The position numbers and the translations under genes were made by a program. The notes beneath the pieces are model-generated. The model made no database searches. It was given only the letters and a program-made list of their open reading frames with translations, and was not told where the DNA came from. From CAVWUA01 sp963758025 (GTDB lineage: Bacteria > Planctomycetota > Planctomycetia > Isosphaerales > Isosphaeraceae), in NCBI GenBank assembly GCA_963758025.1, contig CAVWUA010000026.1, positions 1 through 64,000 on the forward strand: DNA of 64,000 nucleotides, in the 5' to 3' direction. This document shows positions 10,642 through 21,056 of this stretch, piece after piece (position 1 is the first letter of the stretch; each line of letters begins with the position of its first letter).

Positions 10642-10683
10642 GGGCCGACGTGTCGAGCGATTCTCGACACGTCGGCCCTTTTT
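10642..10683 (+). terminator. Rho-independent terminator, 16-bp stem
   Basis: A perfect 16-bp stem (10642-10657 with 10663-10678), a 5-base CGATT loop and TTTTT at 10679-10683. It lies 34 bases after the MscS stop. An A-rich run just upstream (AAAAGCGAAA) means it can also act on minus-strand transcripts leaving the gene at 10781. Confidence 0.92.
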
Positions 10684-10780
10684 GTTGTCTGCGTTGCCGA
10701 TTGACAGGCACGTCCGCGATCGAACGCGGCTCGACCGCTCCCGCCGCCTCGGCTCGAAGAGGACCGCGAGGCGGTCGGGA

Positions 10781-10870
10781 TTACTTCTTACGATGGCGGA
10801 TCTTGCTCCGCATCCGGCGCTTCTTCCGTCCGACCTTGCGGCGACCTTTCCCTCGGCGGCGACTGGCCAT
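10781..10870 (-). CDS. 29-residue highly basic protein, possible bS22/mS38-like (COX24-type) ribosomal peptide
   Basis: Reads MASRRRGKGRRKVGRKKRRM and ends RSKIRHRKK: 29 residues, over half Arg/Lys and no acidic residue. The ATG at 10870 has a good Shine-Dalgarno (AGGAG) 7 bases upstream on the minus strand. The C-terminal K-x-x-R-K-K-R-R-M pattern resembles short rRNA-binding proteins of the AURKAIP1/COX24 type. That family call is inference from composition and length only. It converges with the MscS gene across a shared terminator and is separated by a 366-bp gap from the gene at 11237. Confidence 0.6.
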   Translation of the reverse strand: MASRRRGKGRRKVGRKKRRMRSKIRHRKK

Positions 10871-11056
10871 ACGTGCTCCTGTAGCTGGAAATGGTGCGGG
10901 TGTTTCGACAAATAAATCCGAGAATTCCCTGCGAAGCGGGAAAGTCTTGGATTTTAGCCGATTCCGCCCGACGCCACAAGGCCGACGTTCGGGTCGAGTG
11001 CATGCGGGCATAGCCGGGCGAGGAAAAATCGGGGCTCGCATACCTCTCACAAACTT

Positions 11057-11065
11057 TGTTATAAT
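11057..11065 (+). promoter_or_regulatory. Extended -10 promoter TGTTATAAT
   Basis: A TGnTATAAT extended -10 at 11057-11065, with no good -35 at the usual distance, as extended -10 promoters allow. It is the only promoter-like site in the 10871-11236 gap and lies about 170 bases upstream of the ATG at 11237. It would transcribe the PSCyt1-DUF1501 genes. The rest of this gap is featureless apart from the 5' side of the small basic gene. Confidence 0.55.
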
Positions 11066-11236
11066 CGATGGTGAGCGGACTCTACGGCAGGGGGATGGAT
11101 GCTTTTCCTCCTCGGTTCGTAGGCCCTGCCCCGCTCCACCCACCCTTTTTTTGCCTTTTGGAACGATTCACCGGCCGTTTTAATCCCGCCACTCGGGGTG
11201 CAACCTTCGCCGGATCGAGCAGAAGGAGCCCGACCC

Positions 11237-14200
11237 ATGAGAACATCCACGCGCCGTCCGGGTTGCCGGCTGTCGTTGCCGGCGTGCGCCGTCCTCGCGG
11301 TTCTGGCGACCTGGCTTCTCGCCGGTCCCACCCTCGGCGAGGAACCACAAATCAGCTACAACCGCGACATCCGGCCGATCCTGGCGAAGAACTGCTTCGC
11401 CTGCCACGGCACGGACGCGGAGCACCGCGAGGCGGGCCTGCGGCTCGACCAGCGCGAGGTCGCGACCGCCGAGATGGAAAGTGGGGTGGCGGCCATCGTC
11501 CCGGGCGACCCGGAATCCAGCGAGCTGGTCTTCCGGATCACGATGGATGACGAAACCATCCACATGCCGCCGAAGAAGTCCGGCAATCGCCTGACGGAAA
11601 AACAGGTCGAGTTGCTCCAGCAGTGGATCGAGCAAGGGGCCAACTACGAGCCGCACTGGGCCTTCGTGTCTCCGGTCGCCCGGCCTTTGCCCGAGGTCAA
11701 GGACCCTTCCTGGCCGCGCAACGGCATCGACTTCTGGATTCTCGACCGCCTGGAACGCGAGGGGCTGACGCCATCGCCGGAGGCCGATCCCCACGTGCTC
11801 CTGCGCCGCGCGAGCCTCGACCTGCGGGGCCTGCCGCCGACGCCCGAGGAGATCGAGGCGTTTGCCAACGATCCGTCCCCCGACGCCTACGAGAAGGCCG
11901 TCGATCGGTTCCTCGACGACCCCGCCTTCGGCGAGCGCTGGGCGCGCGTCTGGCTGGACCTGGCCCGCTATGCCGATTCCGCCGGGTATGGTTCCGACCC
12001 CTTGCGGCAGAACATGTGGCGCTATCGCGACTGGGTCATCGACGCCTTCAACAACAACCTGCCCTACGACCAGTTCACCGTCTGAGCAGATTGCCGGCGA
12101 CCTGCTCCCCGAGCCTTCCCTGCCGCAGAAGATGGCGACCGCCTTCCACCGCAACACGATGACCAACACCGAGGGGGGGACCGACGACGAGGAGTTCCGC
12201 GTCGCCGCGATCAAGGACCGCGTCGGATACCACGGCGCAGGTCTGGATGGGCCTGACGCTCGGCTGTGCCAAGTGCCACAACCACAAGTTCGACCCCATC
12301 TCGCAGGAAGAATATTACGAGTTCTACGCCTTCTTCAACCAGACCGCCGACGCCGACCGCGCCGACGAGACCCCCGTCATCCCCGCGCCGACGCCCGCCA
12401 TCGCCGAGGAAAACCGGCGGATCGACGCCCGGATCGCCGAGTTGAAGCCGGCTCTCGATGTCACGACACCGGAAATCGCCACCGCGCAGGAGGCATGGGA
12501 GGCGGACCTGAGCCACACGCCCGCCTGGACCGTCCTCGAACCGCGATCCGCCCACTCCGAGGGCGGAGCAACGCTCGAAACCCTGGACGATCACTCCCTC
12601 CGCGCCGGCGGCACCAACCCGGACGCGCGACACGTACACGATCAAAGCCCCGATCGAGCCGTCGCGCCTCACCGCCATTCGCCTGGAGACGCTGCCCGAC
12701 CCGGCCTTGCCGAAGGGGGGCGCGGGCCGCGCGGAGGATGGGAACTTCGTGCTCTCGCATATCGGTGTGGAGGTCGCTCCCGCGGACCCGGCGAAGGAGA
12801 CCCCGACCGGCCGGTTCGTGCGGGTCGAGCTTCCCGGCGAGGGGAAGATCCTCTCGCTGGCCGAGGTCGAGGTCCTCAGCGGCGGCGCGAACGTCGCGCC
12901 GAAGGGGGAGGCGTCGCAGTCGAGCACCGACTACAACGGCCCGGCGAAGCTCGCCAACGACGGCAACACCGACGGCCACTTCTTCAACGCGAAATCGACC
13001 ACGCACACCGGCACCGAGGCGAACCCTTGGTGGGAGGTGAAGCTGGCCGAGGCCCTGCCGATCGAGCGGATCACCGTCTGGAACCGGACGGATGGCAGCG
13101 TGGGCGTTCGCCTGGCGAATTTCCGCGTTCAGGTGCTCGACAACGATCACAAGGTCGTCTGGGAGACCGACGTGGCCGAGCCGCCGAACCCCAAGCGCGA
13201 CCTCTCGCCGTCGGGGTCGCGTTCCGTGACCCTCACCCTGCGCGGCGGCGGACCATTCGCAGGACGGCTTCCCGGTCGCCGAGGCCCTCACGCCGAGCAC
13301 CCCCAAGACCGGCTGGGCCGTCGCGCCGAAGCAGACGGAGCCGCATGAGGCGGTCTTCGTCGTCAAGGAGCCGGTGGACCTGACGGAACCCAGCCTCCTG
13401 TCGATCCGCCTGGAGCATCGGTTCAAAGACGATCGGTACAACCTCGGCCGGTTCCGCCTCTCCGTGACCGACGACCCCTCCGCGACCCGCCGGGCCGGCG
13501 TCCCCCCGGAGATCCTGGCGATCCTCGATCGCCCCAAGGACGAGCGGACCCCCGAGCAGCGCGAGACGCTCGCCCGGCATTACCGCTCGATCGCTCCGGC
13601 CTTGCAGCCGATCCGCGACGAGATCGCCAAGCTGGAAAAGTCGCGGCCGGAGGTCCCCACGCTGCCGGTCATGGTCGAGCTTCCCCCGGACCAGCGCCGC
13701 GAGACGCACCTGATGCACAAGGGGAACTTCCTCGACCCCGGCGAGGAGGTCAGCCCGGCGTCCCCGCGTTCCTGCACGACCTGCCCGAGGATGCGCCGAA
13801 GGACCGGCTGGCCCTGGCGAAATGGCTGGTCGACCCACAAAACCCGCTGACGGCCCGCGTCGCGGTCAACCGCTTCTGGGCGCAGATCTTCGGCACGGGA
13901 CTGGTCGAGACGGAGGAGGACTTCGGCACGCAGGGGGACCTGCCCGAGCCACCCGGAACTGCTCGACTGGCTGGCCGTCGAGCTACATGCAACGACGGCT
14001 GGGACACGAAGGCCCTGCTCCGCCGGATCGTCACGTCGAGCACCTACCGGCAGTCGTCCCGGACGACCCCCGAGACTCTGGAAAAGGACCCGAAGAACCG
14101 CCTGCTCGCCCGGGCGCCGCGGTTCCGGCTGGAGGCGGAGATGGTCCGCGATCAGGCCCTGGCCCTCAGCGGGCTGCTGAGCCGCGAGGTCGGCGGGCCG

Positions 14201-14752
14201 AGCGTCTTCCCGCCGCAGCCCGAAGGGCTCTGGCAGGCGGCGTTCAACGGCCAGCGCACCTGGACGACCAGCAAGGGGGACGACCTGCACCGCCGCGGCC
14301 TCTACACCTTCTGGCGGCGGACGATCCCCTATCCGTCGATGGCCGCCTTCGACGCGCCGAGCCGCGAGATCTGCACGATCCGGCGCATCGCGAACGAACA
14401 CGCCGCTGCAGGCGTTCGTCACCCTGAACGACCCGGTCTACGTCGAGGCCGCGCAGGCCCTGGCGCGGCGGATCGTCCGCGAAGGGGGCTCGACCGACGA
14501 GGACCGCATCCGGTTCGCCCTCTCGCTCTGCCTCTGCCGTCCGCCCGGCCCCGGAGCAGGTCGACGATCCTGACCGAGCTCCTCGAACAGCGAACACGAA
14601 CCACTACCGCCAGGACATCGAGGCGGCCCGCGAACTTGGCGACGGAGCCGCTCGGCCCGCTGCCCGAAGGGATGGACCCCGCCGAGCTGGCCGCCTGGAC
14701 GACGGTCGCCAACATGCTGCTGAACCTCGACGGCGTCCTGACCAAGGGGTAA
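11237..14752 (+). CDS. PSCyt1 / DUF1549 / F5-8C / DUF1553 planctomycete cytochrome protein, copy 1; about seven frameshifts
   Basis: The ATG at 11237 follows AAGGAG and begins a signal peptide. Domain order: PSCyt1 with heme motif CFACH (about residue 55) and distal MPPKKSG; DUF1549 (from FWILDRLEREGLTPSPEAD to CHNHKFDPIS); a galactose-binding F5/8C-like domain (QSSTDYNGPAKLANDGNTDG, then WWEVKLAEALPIERITVWNR); and DUF1553 (LALAKWLVD, NRFWAQIFGTGL, STYRQSS). These secreted c-type cytochrome proteins are a planctomycete hallmark, often next to DUF1501 proteins; their role is thought to be periplasmic redox or polymer breakdown but is not established. The frame breaks at 12083 (an extra T makes a stop) and at about 12228, 12632, 13253, 13750, 13955 and 14400. 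All pieces are present in order, which argues for indels rather than loss. Confidence 0.8.
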
Positions 14753-14756
14753 TCTC

Positions 14757-16228
14757 ATGAACCTGCACACGCAACTGGCACGGGCGCAGACCCGCCGGCA
14801 ATTCCTGAAGACCTCGCAGACGGGCCTCGGCGCCCTGGCCCTGGCGATGCTTGATGGACGGCAAGGGGCGGGCGAGCAGCAGCGACACCCCGTCGGCCGA
14901 CAACCCGATGGCCGTCCGGCCGCCGCACTTCGCGCCGAAGGCCAAGCGGGTCATCTATCTGCACATGTCGGGCGGACCGCCCCAGCAGGAGCTGTTCGAC
15001 TACAAGCCGAAGCTGGTCAAGCACAACATGCAGCCCTGCCCCGACTCGCTCCTGAAGAACAGCGGTTCGCCTTCATCAAGGGGCATCCCGAAGCTGCTCG
15101 GCACGCCGTACAAGTTCGCGCAGCACGGCCAGTGCGGCGCGTGGGTCAGCGAGCTCCTGCCCCACTTCAGCGAGATGGTGGACGACGTCGCGTTCATCAA
15201 GTCGATGCAGACCGACCAGTTCAACCACGCTCCCGCCGAGCTGTTCCTGTTCACCGGCTCGCCCGCGCAACGGCGGCGCGTCGATGGGCTCGTGGGTGAC
15301 CTACGGGCTCGGCTCGGAGAACGCAGAACCTGCCCGGCTTCGTCGTGCTCGATCAGCGGCGGCACCGACCCGACCGGCGGCAAGGCGCTCTGGAGCACCG
15401 GGTTCCTGCCGACCGTCTACCAGGGGGTGCAGTGCCGCACCGTCGGGCGACCCGGTCCTCTACGTCAGCAACCCGAAGGGGATGGACCGCGACGCCCGCC
15501 GCCGCACGCTCGACGCCCTCCGCCAGCTCAACGAGTACGAGCTGCGAGCAGTTCGGCGACCCCGAGACCCTCACCCGCATCAGCCAGTACGAGCTGGCCT
15601 TCCGCATGCAGATGGCCGTCCCCGACGTGATGGACATCGCCCAGGAGCCGGAGACGATCCGCGAGCTCTACGGCGCCGAGCCGGGCGCGGCGTCGTTCGC
15701 CAACAACTGCCTGCTCGCCCGCCGGCTGGTCGAGCGCGGCGTGCGTTACGTCCAGCTCTTCGACTGGGGCTGGGACTGCCACGGCACCGGCGCGGGCGAC
15801 GACATCGTCGAGCACCTGCCCGAGAAGTGCAAGCGAGATCGACCGGCCGATCGCGGCCCTGCTCAAGGACCTGAAGCAGCGCGGGCTGCTCGACGAGACG
15901 CTCGTCGTCTGGGGCGGCGAGTTCGGCCGCACGTCGATGAACGAGGCCCGCGGCGGCTCGACGTTCCTCGGCCGCGACCATCACCCGCACTGCTTCACCC
16001 TCTGGATGGCCGGCGGCGGCATCAAGCCGGGCATCACCCTCGGCGCCACCGACGAGCTGGGCTACTCGATCACCGAGGACCCGGTGATCGATCCACGACC
16101 TCCAGGCGACGATCCTCCACCTGCTCGGCCTCGACGCCTGGAAGCTCCGCTACCCCTATCAGGGGCTGCACCAGCGGCTGATCGGCCCCGAAGGGGACGC
16201 GAAGGTCAGCAAGGAGATCCTGGCCTGA
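14757..16228 (+). CDS. DUF1501 protein with Tat signal, copy 1; several frameshifts
   Basis: Starts 4 bases after the upstream stop. A twin-arginine signal (RRQFLKTSQTGLGALALAM) implies Tat export. The body is the DUF1501 (alkaline phosphatase/sulfatase-like) fold: RVIYLHMSGGPPQQELFDYK, KFAQHGQCGAWVSELLPH, FNHAPAELFLFTGS, LVVWGGEFGRTSM and GRDHHPHCFTLWMAGGG. About eight single-base indels split it, among them an extra G at 15323, an extra C at 15545 and an extra C at 15834. Reading across them gives an uninterrupted family member of about 485 residues. Its TGA overlaps the ATG of the next gene (TGATG), so the two are translationally coupled. Confidence 0.8.
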
Positions 16229-19200
16229 TGAGAGTTGCACCATCGATGAACACGTTGATCGCAGCCGGCCCTCTCGGCCGGATTCTTCCGCGCGTTGGTC
16301 CTTCTGGCCCTCCTCGGCGGCTCCCTGCCGGCGGCGGAGCCGGAGACGATCGACTACGACCGCGACATCCGCCCGATCCTCTCCAATAGCTGCTTCACCT
16401 GCCACGGCCCCGACGCCGAAGGCCCGCAAGGGGGACCTGCGGCTCGACCGCAAGGACGACGTCCTCCGCGACCGCGACGGTCACGCGGTCGATCGTCCCC
16501 GGCGACGCCGACGCGAGCGAGCTGATCTTCCGCATCGAGATCGATGACGACGACGATGCGGATGCCGCCGCCGAAGTCGGGCAAGACGCTGACCGACGAT
16601 CAGGTCGCACCTGCTCCGCCGCTGGGTCGAGCAGGGGGCGCACTGGGAGACCCACTGGGCGTTCGTGCCGCCGAAACGCCCCGACGTGCCCGAGGTCGCA
16701 GAACCCCGGCTGGGTCCGCAACCCGATCGACGCCTTCGTCCTCGCCCGGCTGGAACGCGAGGGGCTGGAGCCGTCCCCCGAGGCCGACCGGGTCGACGCT
16801 GCTCCGACGCCTGAGCCTCGACCTGATCGGCCTGCCGCCGACGATCGCGGAGATCGACGCATTCCTCGCCGACGACCGCGCCGACGCCTACGAGCGCCAG
16901 GTCGAGCGGCTGCTGGCCTCGCCCCACTACGGCGAGCGCTGGGGCCGGCACTGGCTCGACGCCGCGCGTTATGCCGACTCCGACGGCTACGAGAAGGACA
17001 AGTCGCGCCAGGTCTGGTTCTATCGCGACTGGGTCATCAACGCCTTCAACCGCGACCTGCCCTACGACCAGTTCATCATCGAGCAGCTCGCCGGCGACCT
17101 GCTGCCCGACGCCGTCGCAGGACCAGATCGTCGCGACCGGCTTCCTGCGCAACTCGATGATCAACGAGGAGGGGGGCGTCGATCCCGAGCAGTTCCGCAT
17201 GGAGGCGATGTTCGACCGGATGGACGCCATCGGCAAGGGCATCCTCGGCCTGACGATCCAGTGCGCCCAGTGCCACAGCCACAAGTACGACCCGCTGACG
17301 CACGACGAATATTATCGGATGTTCGCCTTCCTGAACAACTCGCACGAGGCGAACATCGCGGTCTACACCCCCGCCGAGCAGAGCGAAGCGGGCCGAGATC
17401 TTCCGCGAGATCGCGCGAGATCGAGGCCGACCTGAAGCACCGAACCCCGACTGGGCCGAGCGGATGGCCTGCGTGGGAGGAGTCGGTCGCGGGCCGACCA
17501 GCCCGAGTGGACCGTCGTGCGAGCTCGACCGTCGATGACATCTCGACCGGCGGGCAGAAGTACCTGCCGATGGACGACGGCTCGTTCCTCGCGCAGGGCT
17601 ACGCCCCGACGAAGCATCGGGTGAAGCTGACGGTCGAAGGTCGACGCCGCCGAAGATCACCGCGTTCCGCCTGGAACTGCTCAACGACCCGAACCTGCCG
17701 CTCGGCGGCCCGGGCCGGTCGATCGAGGGGACCGGCGCCCTGACCGAGTTCGACGTCGAGGCCGCGCCCGCCGACGAGCCCGGGAAGGTCGAGACGGTCA
17801 AGATCGCCCGCGCCATCGGCCGACGTCAACCCGCCCGAGACGCCGCTCAAGCCGATACTACGACGACCGCAGCGGCAAGACAGCGCGTCACCGGCCCGAT
17901 CGACTTCGCCATCGACGGCAAGGACGAGACGGCCTGGGGGATCGACGCCGGCCCCGGCCGCCGCAACCTGCCTCGCAAGGCGGTCTTCGTCGCCGAGACG
18001 CCGATCCGAGCACGACGGCGGCACGATCCTGACGTTCTACCTCAAGCAGAACCACGGCGGCTGGAACAGCGACGACAACCAGAACCACAACCTCGGCCGC
18101 TTCCGCCTGTCAATCACCAGTGACCCCGACGCGCATGGCCGACCCCCTGCCCCAGCACGTCCGCGAGGTCCTGGCGATCCCCCGCGACGAGCGTACCCCC
18201 GCCCAGGTCGCGACGATCTTCCGCGCACTGGCGGACGACCGTCCCCGAGTGGAAGGACGCGAACGACCGGATCGAGGAACTCTGGAAGGAGCACCCCGAA
18301 GGTTCGTCGCAACTGGTCCTCCAGCAGCGCGAGAACCCGCGCGACACGCACCGGCTGGAGCGGGGGGACTTCCTCAAGCCCGCCGAGGAGGTCGAGCCGG
18401 GCGTCCCGGCCTTCCTGAACCCCTTGCCGGACGATGCGCCCCGCAACCGGCTGACCTTCGCCCGCTGGCTGGTCGACCGCGACGCGCCGACGACGGCCCG
18501 CTCGCTCGTCAACCGGGTCTGGCAGAATTATTTCGGCACGGGGATCGTCAGCACGAGCGAGGACCTGGGCTCGCAGAGCGAGGCGCCGACGCACCCCGAG
18601 CTGCTCGACTGGCTGGCCGTCGAGTTCATGGACCACGGCTGGAGCCTCAAGGACCTTCACCGGCTGATCGTCCTGTCGAGCACGTACCGGCAATCCTCGA
18701 AGGTGACGCCCGAACTCCTGCGGAAGGACCCGGACAACCGCCTGCTGGCCCGAGGGCCGCGGTTCCGGGTCGAGGCGGAGGTCGTCCGCGACATCGCCCT
18801 GGCCGCCAGCGGCCTGCTCGAACCCGGAGGTCGGCGGGCCGAGCGTCTATCCGCCCGCGCCCGACTTCCTGTTCCAGCCGCCGACGAGCTACGGGCCGAA
18901 GGTCTGGGACGAGGCGAAAGGCCCCGAGCGCTACCGACGGGCGGTCTACACGTTCCGCTACCGCTCGGTCCCGTACCCCGTCCTCCAGGTCTTCGACGCC
19001 CCGAACGGCGACATCTCGTGCGTCCGCCGCTCGCGGTCGAACACGCCGCTCCAGGCGCTCACGACCCTCAATGAGACGGTCTTTCTCGAATGTGCCCGTG
19101 CCCTGGCCCTGACGACGGTCCGCGACGGCGGCGAATCGGAGCGAAGACCGCATCGAGCTATGCGTTCCGTCGCTGCCTGGCGCGCACGCCGACCGAGGCG

Positions 19201-19402
19201 GAAGCGGCCGTCCTGCTCGACCTGCTGGAACGCCAGACGGAACGGTTCACGAGCGACGGGAAGAACCCCTGGGACCTGGCCGCGGACGATCCGCAAGGAC
19301 CCGCCGGCGCTGCCCGAAGGGGTCACCCCGCGCAGGCTCGCCGGCTGGACGGCCGTCTCCCGCGTGCTGCTGAACCTCGACGAGACGATCACCAAGCAAT
19401 AA
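16228..19402 (+). CDS. PSCyt1 / DUF1549 / DUF1553 cytochrome protein, copy 2; many frameshifts
   Basis: The ATG at 16228 overlaps the DUF1501 stop. Reading across the breaks gives a signal peptide, PSCyt1 with heme motif CFTCH and MPPPKSGKTLTDDQV, DUF1549 (LARLEREGLEPSPEAD, LLRRLSLDLIGLPPT, YGERWGRHWLDAARYADSDG, CHSHKYDPLTHDEYYRMF), a beta-rich linker and DUF1553 (LTFARWLVDRDAPTTARSLV, NRVWQNYFGTGI, STYRQSS, SNTPLQALTTLNE). Unlike copy 1 it lacks an obvious F5/8C insert. Extra bases are clear at 16607, 16698, 16798, 17116, 17415 and 19142, each placing a G between two Cs or a C between two Gs. About 1,050 residues. Confidence 0.8.
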
Positions 19403-19418
19403 GAAGGACCCGGACCTT

Positions 19419-20866
19419 ATGAACTGCCAGGACCGCTATACCGCAACGCGGACCCGAAGCTCGTCGCCCGCCGCTGGTTCTTGCAGCAATGCGGCGTCGG
19501 CCTGGGGGCCATGGCCCTGGGCCAGTTGCTGGGGGATGCCGGTTACGCCGAGACGGCGACGACCGCCGGAGCCGCGTCGAATCCGCTCGCGCCCAAGCCG
19601 CCGCATTTCGCCCCGAAGGCCAAGCGGGTGATCTTCCTGTTCATGGCCGGTGCCCCGAGCCACCTGGAGCTGTTCGACTACAAGCCGCAGCTCGCGAAGT
19701 TCGACGGCACCCTGCCCCCTCCCGAGCTGATCAAAGGCTACCGCGCGGCGTTCATCAACCCGAACTCCACGCTGCTCGGCCCGAAGTTCGGCTTCGCCAA
19801 GCACGGCCAGTGCGGCGCGGAGCTGTCGGAACTGCTGCCGCACCTGGCGGAAGTCGTCGACGACATCGCCATCGTCAAGGGGATGAACACCGACGCCTTC
19901 AACCACGCGCCCGGGCAGATCCTGATGAGCACCGGCTCGCAGATCTTCGGCCGCCCGAGCATGGGTTCGTGGGCCACCTATGGCCTGGGGAGCGAGTCGC
20001 AGGATCTCCCCGGCTTCATCGTCTTCAGCACCGGCAAGAAAGGGCCGAGCGGCGGCAACTCGAACTGGGGCAGCGGCTTCCTGCCGACCGTCTATCAAGG
20101 GGTCCAGTTCCGCAACAGCGGCGATCCCGTGCTCTACCTCTCGAACCCCCGCGGGGTCGATGACGAGCTTCAGCGCGACTCGCTCGACACGATCAAGAGC
20201 CTGAACGCCATGCGGCTCGACGAGATGGGCGACCCCGAGATCGCCACCCGGATCAACTCGTACGAGATGGCCTTCCGCATGCAGCACGTCGCCCCCGAGG
20301 TGATGGACATCTCCCGAGAGCCGAAGCACGTTCTCGAAATGTACGGCGCCGAGCCGGGCAAGCCGTCCTTCGCCAACACCTGCTTGCTCGCCCGCCGGCT
20401 CACTGAGCGTGGCGTGCGGTTCGTCGAGATCTTCCACGAGGCCTGGGACCAGCACGGCAACCTCGTCAACGACCTCAAGAAGAACTGCAAGGACACCGAT
20501 CAGGCCGCCGCCGCGCTGATCAAGGACCTGAAACAGCGCGGAATGCTTGACGACACGCTGGTCGTCTGGGGCGGCGAGTTCGGTCGGACGCCGATGGTCC
20601 AGGGGGGCAACGACGGCCGCGACCATCACCCCAACGCCTTCACGATGTGGCTGGCCGGCGGCGGCATCAAGGGGGGCGTCACCCTGGGCGAAAGCGACGA
20701 CTTCGGCTTCCAGGTCGTGCAGGACAAGGTCCACGTCAACGACCTGCACGCCACGATGCTCCACCTGCTCGGCTTCGACCACACGAAGCTGACCTACCGC
20801 TTCCAGGGCCGGGACTTCCGCCTGACCGACGTGGCCGGCAAGGTCGTCAAGCCGCTGCTTGCCTGA
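19419..20866 (+). CDS. DUF1501 protein, copy 2 (one frameshift near its start)
   Basis: Nearly intact. From 19481 on the frame is open to the stop at 20866. The true start is probably ATG 19419 (preceded by AAGAAGGACC), because across a one-base insertion near 19439 the sequence reads NADPKLVARRWFLQQCGVGL, an RRxFLQ Tat-like signal. The fold motifs are AKRVIFLFMAGAPSHLELFD, KHGQCGAELSELLPHLAEVV, FNHAPGQILMSTGSQ, LVVWGGEFGRTPM and GRDHHPNAFTMWLAGGG. Together with copy 1 and the two PSCyt1 genes it forms a four-gene block, followed by a terminator at 20907. The paired PSCyt1 protein is its likely partner. Confidence 0.9.
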
Positions 20867-20906
20867 TCGGCCCACACGAAGCGAGTACAGGGATCAAAAC
20901 ATCCGA

Positions 20907-20953
20907 AAGGCCCCGGCGACCTCTTTCGCAACGTCGCCGGGGCCTTCTCTTTT
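20907..20953 (+). terminator. Rho-independent terminator after the PSCyt1-DUF1501 block
   Basis: A 14-bp perfect stem AAGGCCCCGGCGAC (20907-20920) with GTCGCCGGGGCCTT (20933-20946), a 12-base loop, then CTCTTTTCT. It lies 40 bases after the DUF1501 stop. Confidence 0.88.
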
Positions 20954-21056
20954 CTCCGTACGGCGCGGCCGATCATCCATCCACAACGTGGACTGGCCCA
21001 GGCGAGATTTCGACATCCTCTCCCTCTCGCCTCTGGGCCTTGGTCGACGATGCGGC

